From: Kipferlia bialata
Taxonomy: Eukaryota; Fornicata
Direction of reading: 5' to 3'
DNA: 33,301 nucleotides
Assembly: GCA_003568945.1 (NCBI GenBank)
Contig: BDIP01000076.1
Span: 1 to 33,301, forward strand
The notes beneath the pieces are model-generated. The model worked only from the letters and a program-made list of their open reading frames with translations, was not told the origin of the DNA and made no database searches. The position numbers were made by a program, and so were the translations under genes. This document shows positions 29,620-33,301 of the stretch, piece after piece; position 1 is the stretch's first letter, and the number at the start of each line of letters is the position of its first letter.

Positions 29620-32221
29620 AGGGTGTACTCGGTCATCTGGATGGTGTCTAGAGGTTAGATGCATATATGAACACTGGAACAGTGGATATATGATAGTTGT
29701 ATAGATGATATCGTACCCAGTGGGCAGAGTCCCTTGGACACCCCCTTCCATACCATCTCCATACCAATCATTGTATAGTGATACTGTATCAACACACCTA
29801 GTGGGCAGAGTCCCTTGGACACCCCCTTCCACAGCTTTTCAATACATACTATATACATATACTATATATTGTATCTCTATCGTACCGAGTGGGCAGAGTC
29901 CCTTGGACACCCCCTTCCAGTCCTGACCGGTGGGGTCAGTGATGACCTTGCGCAGGTAGGCCTCACACCTATATGTGAGTAAAACATATAGTAATATATA
30001 ATAATACAATATATAATGTAATATATACATATGCAAAGAGAGAGAGAGAGGAGATGACCTTGCGCAGGTAGGCCTCACACCTAGGGGTAAGACACAATGC
30101 AAGTACTATTGCCATTCAATATAATTATACAACTAAATCATTACCTAGGCATGTACTCATCCACCACTGTGTTCATGGGGATCATGAACTGCTCGGAGTC
30201 ACCAAACCGTACACCGTTGGAGATGGACTGGATATAAGAGGGAACAGAGAAAGAAGGATTCAAATAGCAAATCATTGGTTATAAAGGTAGTAGCGCATAG
30301 AATATACCTGAATGACTTTGGTGATGAGGATGAGGTTGCACATGAGATACAAACATACCCTTGTGTATAAATATGTTCATATGTGTATTATGTGCATATA
30401 TACGCATATGTATACTAGTATAGCATACCTGAATGACTTTGGTGATGAAAAAAAATGAAATACCAATATGTGTAAATGAATGTGTGTCCACTTGTATATA
30501 GTACATACCTGAATGACTTTGGTGATGAGGATGAGGTTGCGTCTGGCCCTCTGAGAAGGGGTCTTGCCGGCCTGGGGTGGGGTATATATAGGAGATGATA
30601 AGATGAGACGATACACTATATATATGTGTTTATCTGATATATGATATTGAAGACAATACAACACGCAGTATACGTACCACCGACACCCCGTAGAACTCGG
30701 GCACGGCAATGCCAGGGTTGAGGAACCTGATGGTGAGGAGACACACAAATGAATATACCCATATTTATACATATGAAAACTTATACATATACCGCTATGT
30801 ATTTATAGTAAAATGTACCTGAGGAAGATGAGGTTTCCGACCAGGGGCAGGATGTGGGCACCAAAGCCGTAGCGGGGGGCAAGCCTATGATAAGAGGTGT
30901 GTGTGTGAGAGAGAGACGAACATATGTGAACGGAATACCCGGGGTGAGAGAGCCCTATATTCTCTCTCATTATCCATACCGCTTCCCACCTACATATTGT
31001 ACACTAGTATATATCTAATACCTAGCCACTGTGGCGCAGAGTGCCCTGAGCTCGAGGGGCATGAGGTCGAGGGTCTGGGGTGAGGGTATGCAGATACATA
31101 CACACACACACACATATATATATATTAATATAAATATATCTATCTATCTATATATATATATACCCCTACCTCGTCAGACATGATGTGGTCCATGAAGAGA
31201 CACAGTACCGACAATGCATCAAACACACATACATCAATATATAACATCTATATATATCAATATACTCTCTCATATAACAACCTATATATACCCTTCTTCC
31301 CATACCTCGTCAGACATGATGTGGTCCATGAAGAGACGCACAAGGTCAGACAGCTTGGCAATGTTGGACTGGGGGTGAGTAATGGGATATATATACATAT
31401 GTATATACCTAAGATATCTATAAATAGACTCTTCTATAAATAGATTACCCACCTCGAGAGTCTTGGGCCTCTTCTCGGGGTCGATCTCGTACACCTGGGG
31501 GTCAGTATGCATGTAGCATATAAATTCAAGTGAATAAAGGAAAACAATTCAAATGTACACAGGGTTTTATGCAATCAGTGTTAACGAGGACAGTTACTCT
31601 CTAAACATGAGAAATAAACCCATCCCATACCTCCATCCTCTTAGCCATCACCCCCTCCACCAGCTGTGCCAGCGTGTTGTGCAGGTAGGTGCGGGAGGTG
31701 TTGAGCACAAAGTTACCAGTGGCCCTGGTGTTAGAAGGGTATCCCTACTATTCAATTATGCATTCTATGGGTGCGCCAATTTGACACCTGGAGATTGTAC
31801 GTGAATATATGTGGAAATATAGAAGGATGGGAGAGCTACCTGTTGGGTCAGTCTGCTCCTCTCACTCTCACGTCTATATACATACATACACAATTACACA
31901 TACATACATAGATATATATGAATATGTATGTCTATGTACCCGTTGGGCAGTCTGCCCCTCTCACACTATCATATACATATATACACTTATACACATTCAT
32001 ATATAAATATATCCACACCTGTTGGGCAGTCTGCTCCTCTCACGCATGAAGGTGGTCCAGTCGGCCTGGGGGGTGAGATATATTATATACATATATATAT
32101 ATATGTGCAACAGAGCATCCACTATACCTTTGCGAACTCGAACTCTGCCTCGATCAGCTTCTCCAGCACAAAACACCTGTAGAATACTTATATATATACA
32201 TCTATATATACTGTGTGTATA

Positions 32222-32258
<37 letters not shown>

Positions 32259-32759
32259 GTACCATAAACTTCAGTAAATGTTACCTTTGCAAACTCAGAC
32301 TCTGCCTCGATCAGCTTCTCCAGCACAAAGTACCTCTTTGATATCTCTTTTATATATACATCTATATATACTATGTGTATATGCATATGACATCATGAGT
32401 GTTTGTGTGTATCCTACCTTTGCGAACTCGAACTCTGCCTCGATCAGCTTCTCCAACACAAACAGCTGGGTGGATGTGTCATGGCAGGCCTTGAGGATGA
32501 ACTGGGCCATGCCACTGGGGGTAAGAATCAGACAAATATTAAGGTATGCCATAAATATTATGGGTATATATATATATGCCTTGAGGATGAACTGGGCCGT
32601 GCCGCTGGGGTTAGATAGGTATATATATGTATAGAGAGAGAGAGTGTGTGTGTGTGTGAGAGAGAGAGTGAGATAGAGAGAGTATCGGGGCAGGCCTTGA
32701 GGATGAACTGGGCCATGCCGCTGGGAGTCAGATATACACACATATATATAAATACTAAC

Positions 32760-32791
<32 letters not shown>

Positions 32792-33246
32792 GTAAATATG
32801 GCATGGTTTGCTATAAATAATACGGGTATATGCCTTGAGGATGAACTAGGTCATGCCACTCTGGGTTAGATACAAGGATCATAATGCTATACAGTAGTAT
32901 ATATATCCACTATACATATCAGAGGTTAGATAGTGACTGTATTCATAGTACCTGCACTGACTGGGCCTGACTGTGTTTGAGATGATCTTGAGCACTGGTA
33001 TATATGTATATATACCTATATGTATATATATACTTGTGAATATATATATACTAGTACCTGCACTGACTGGGCCTGACTGTGTTTGAGATGATACACATAT
33101 ATAAATTATATATAGTGCATATATGGTGAATATATAGTGAATACATAGTGAATATATACACACTAATACCTGCACTGACTGGGCCTGACTGTGTTTGAGA
33201 TGATCTTGAGCACAAAGGGGTTGGTGCGCACAAAGGCAATCAGAAG
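25436..33246 (-). CDS. Ras GTPase-activating protein, C-terminal part (27 exons, 582 aa)
   Basis: Stimulates GTP hydrolysis by a Ras-family GTPase. Exons: 33246-33170, 32514-32418, 32065-32019, 31724-31631, 31494-31453, 31368-31306, 31074-31022, 30884-30819, 30726-30678, 30571-30509, 30227-30145, 29968-29886, 29555-29469, 29356-29293, 28945-28862, 28638-28585, 28497-28436, 28278-28229, 27738-27652, 27490-27447, 27246-27194, 27011-26944, 26764-26717, 26416-26346, 26231-26175, 25781-25725, 25481-25436; total 1,749 nt, ending in TAA. In window numbering, TTFMR (62-66) fits the arginine-finger loop (TLFR in the family), with YLHNTL at 87-92. FLRFLNPGIAVPE (178-190) is the RasGAP signature and RRNLILITKVIQSISN (206-221) the helix after it. 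The following region includes FDELLYTLGATPVIG, loosely like the post-GAP part of IQGAPs, but an IQGAP assignment is not established. The C-terminal 200 residues (LEVWIKFYDEEE, LLAVEDRDALLLAL) could be a PH-like fold. The N-terminus lies beyond the right edge. Confidence 0.83.
25924..26108 (-). repeat. Copies near the last exons of the RasGAP gene
   Basis: An acceptor-side copy (25924-25947) of the start of exon 25781-25725 lies downstream of exon 26231-26175. A donor-side copy (26084-26108) of the end of that exon (DEEET) keeps its GTATA donor. Both sit in TA-rich intron. Confidence 0.75.
26507..26650 (-). repeat. Acceptor-side copy of exon 26416-26346 and donor-side copy of exon 26764-26717
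   Basis: 26507-26530 repeats the codons for DSLM after an acceptor. 26618-26650 repeats the end of the upstream exon (SRVFKLSK) with three altered codons, two of them non-synonymous (Gln to Trp, Ser to Asn). The silent-only rule is therefore not absolute. Confidence 0.75.
27079..27105 (-). repeat. Acceptor-side copy of the start of exon 27011-26944
   Basis: The codons for GELxEIC are repeated after a CCTCCAG acceptor, with Phe changed to Ser in the copy (GAGCTGTCCGAGATCTGC). Confidence 0.7.
27332..27590 (-). repeat. Donor-side copies of two RasGAP exon ends
   Basis: 27332-27368 repeats the end of exon 27490-27447 (YFPADKGD plus GTGAGG donor), and 27548-27590 repeats the end of exon 27738-27652 (QPVLIIAxDNDAK plus GTAGAT). 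The second has one synonymous and one Phe to Ile change. Confidence 0.8.
27828..28150 (-). repeat. Four donor-side copies of the end of exon 28278-28229
   Basis: Copies at about 28110-28150, 28001-28036, 27919-27951 and 27828-27858 repeat the codons for TYPAIIK with their GTGGG/GTTAG/GTGTG donors and part of the intron (CAGTCATTGCATACCC). Together with the real junction this is a five-unit array with a period of roughly 80-110 bp, the largest in the window. Changes in the third copied codons (P and A) are synonymous in the 28001-28036 unit. Confidence 0.88.
28341..28747 (-). repeat. Copies of RasGAP exon edges 28497-28436 and 28638-28585
   Basis: 28341-28361 is a donor-side copy of the codons for KPTPNP, and 28720-28747 is an acceptor-side copy of the codons for KEYAVTK after an AG-like junction. 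Confidence 0.75.
29010..29246 (-). repeat. Three acceptor-side copies of the start of exon 28945-28862
   Basis: Copies at 29010-29044, 29120-29154 and 29213-29246 repeat the codons for TSFDELLYT. The first has one synonymous Asp change, the second is nearly identical, and the third has an indel and is decayed. Spacing is about 95-110 bp. Confidence 0.85.
29591..29616. repeat. (AG)n microsatellite
   Basis: A run of GA dinucleotides inside a RasGAP intron, next to the acceptor-side copy at 29620-29652. On the coding strand it is a CT tract. Confidence 0.9.
29620..29652 (-). repeat. Acceptor-side copy of the start of exon 29555-29469
   Basis: The codons for DTIQMTEYTL are repeated unchanged after an AG, about 95 bp before the true acceptor. 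Confidence 0.8.
29716..29835 (-). repeat. Two donor-side copies of the end of exon 29968-29886
   Basis: Copies at 29716-29752 and 29797-29835 repeat the codons for WKGVSKGLCPL with donor-like GGTAC or GGTGT ends. The repeated codons are unchanged except at the junction. Confidence 0.85.
30052..30449 (-). repeat. Copies of RasGAP exon edges 29968-29886 and 30571-30509
   Basis: 30052-30092 is an identical acceptor-side copy (codons for CEAYLRKVI). 30308-30343 and 30427-30449 are donor-side copies of the codons for TKVIQ with their GTAT donors. Confidence 0.82.
31167..31203 (-). repeat. Donor-side copy of the end of exon 31368-31306
   Basis: The codons for LFMDHIMSDE are repeated unchanged with a GTAGG donor, 139 bp from the original. 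Confidence 0.85.
31840..31966 (-). repeat. Two donor-side copies of the end of exon 32065-32019
   Basis: Copies at 31938-31966 and 31840-31871 repeat the codons for ERSRLPN (just after the presumed arginine finger) with GTACAT and GTAGCT donors. One carries a single-base insertion. Confidence 0.8.
32127..32334 (-). repeat. Two donor-side copies of the end of exon 32514-32418
   Basis: Copies at 32284-32334 and 32127-32177 repeat the codons for FVLEKLIEAEFEFAK with GTAAC and GTATA donors. The nearer copy has two synonymous changes and one Phe to Ser change; the farther has one synonymous change. Confidence 0.88.
32577..32866 (-). repeat. Three acceptor-side copies of the start of exon 32514-32418
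   Basis: Copies at 32577-32615, 32690-32729 and 32831-32866 repeat the codons for GMAQFILKA. The last is the most worn. A (GT)n/(GA)n tract separates the first two. Confidence 0.85.
32951..33090 (-). repeat. Two donor-side copies of the end of exon 33246-33170
   Basis: Copies at 33056-33090 and 32951-32997 repeat the codons for ISNTVRPSQC (the second also VLKI) without change, with GTACTA donors. Confidence 0.88.
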
Positions 33247-33248
33247 CT

Positions 33249-33301
<53 letters not shown>
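33247..33301 (-). other. Acceptor end of a RasGAP intron with a long CT tract
   Basis: On the coding strand the edge of the window is (CT)n followed by CACCCAG, the acceptor of exon 33246-33170. The preceding exon is off the window. Confidence 0.8.

Larger units (their letters stand above)
30509..32065 (-). other. RasGAP catalytic domain, exons 3 to 10 in the window
   Basis: The eight exons from 32065-32019 to 30571-30509 encode the arginine-finger loop, the following helices, the FLRFxNPxIxxP signature and the start of the RxLxLIxKVxQ helix. The introns divide this domain into pieces of 14 to 32 residues. The presumed catalytic Arg is the R of FMRERS (window residue 66), from the exon at 32065-32019. 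The signature carries Gly where most family members have Ala (NPGI versus PAI). Confidence 0.7.

Overview
This window is nuclear DNA of an intron-rich protist. Nearly every acceptor in the two large genes ends in CTNAC followed by a short C-run and AG, and donors are mostly GTATRT. A branch-point-like motif fused to the 3' splice site is the Giardia/Trichomonas arrangement, so I favour a metamonad, most likely an intron-rich fornicate (Kipferlia- or Carpediemonas-like). That placement is inference. Splicing below was done by hand. All exon phases join without a frameshift and every coding total is a multiple of three.

Layout: (1) 66-14698 (+), the 3' part of a giant gene, 52 exons, 1,765 residues to its stop, family not recognised. 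(2) 14912-17888 (-), an 11-exon gene for a 546-residue protein with four C2H2 zinc fingers. (3) 18609-22639 (-), its tandem paralogue, 15 exons, 585 residues, with two further fingers (one missing a zinc ligand) and three 25-residue acidic repeats at the C-terminus. (4) 23484-24077 (-) and (5) 24234-25200 (+), a divergent pair of small paralogues of unknown function sharing a 156-bp promoter region. (6) 25436-33246 (-), 27 exons giving the C-terminal 582 residues of a Ras GTPase-activating protein; its 5' end lies beyond the right edge.

The most unusual signal is in the introns of the two large genes. About 75 extra partial copies of exon edges lie in these introns. Almost all carry exactly one splice site: either exon end plus donor, or acceptor plus exon start. 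They are separated by TA-rich microsatellite DNA. In 13 gap-free copies in the first gene I counted 45 changed codons, all synonymous. Debris in introns should not diverge that way. The zinc-finger genes and the small divergent pair lack such copies and have ordinary introns. The copies are either a real feature of this genome (junction-spanning tandem duplication with selection or conversion) or a systematic mis-assembly of divergent haplotypes at TA repeats.

The two zinc-finger genes look like regulators made by tandem duplication. They keep a colinear upstream region and a leader hairpin but have exchanged C-terminal parts. The RasGAP is a signalling protein. Nothing suggests the six genes act in one pathway.
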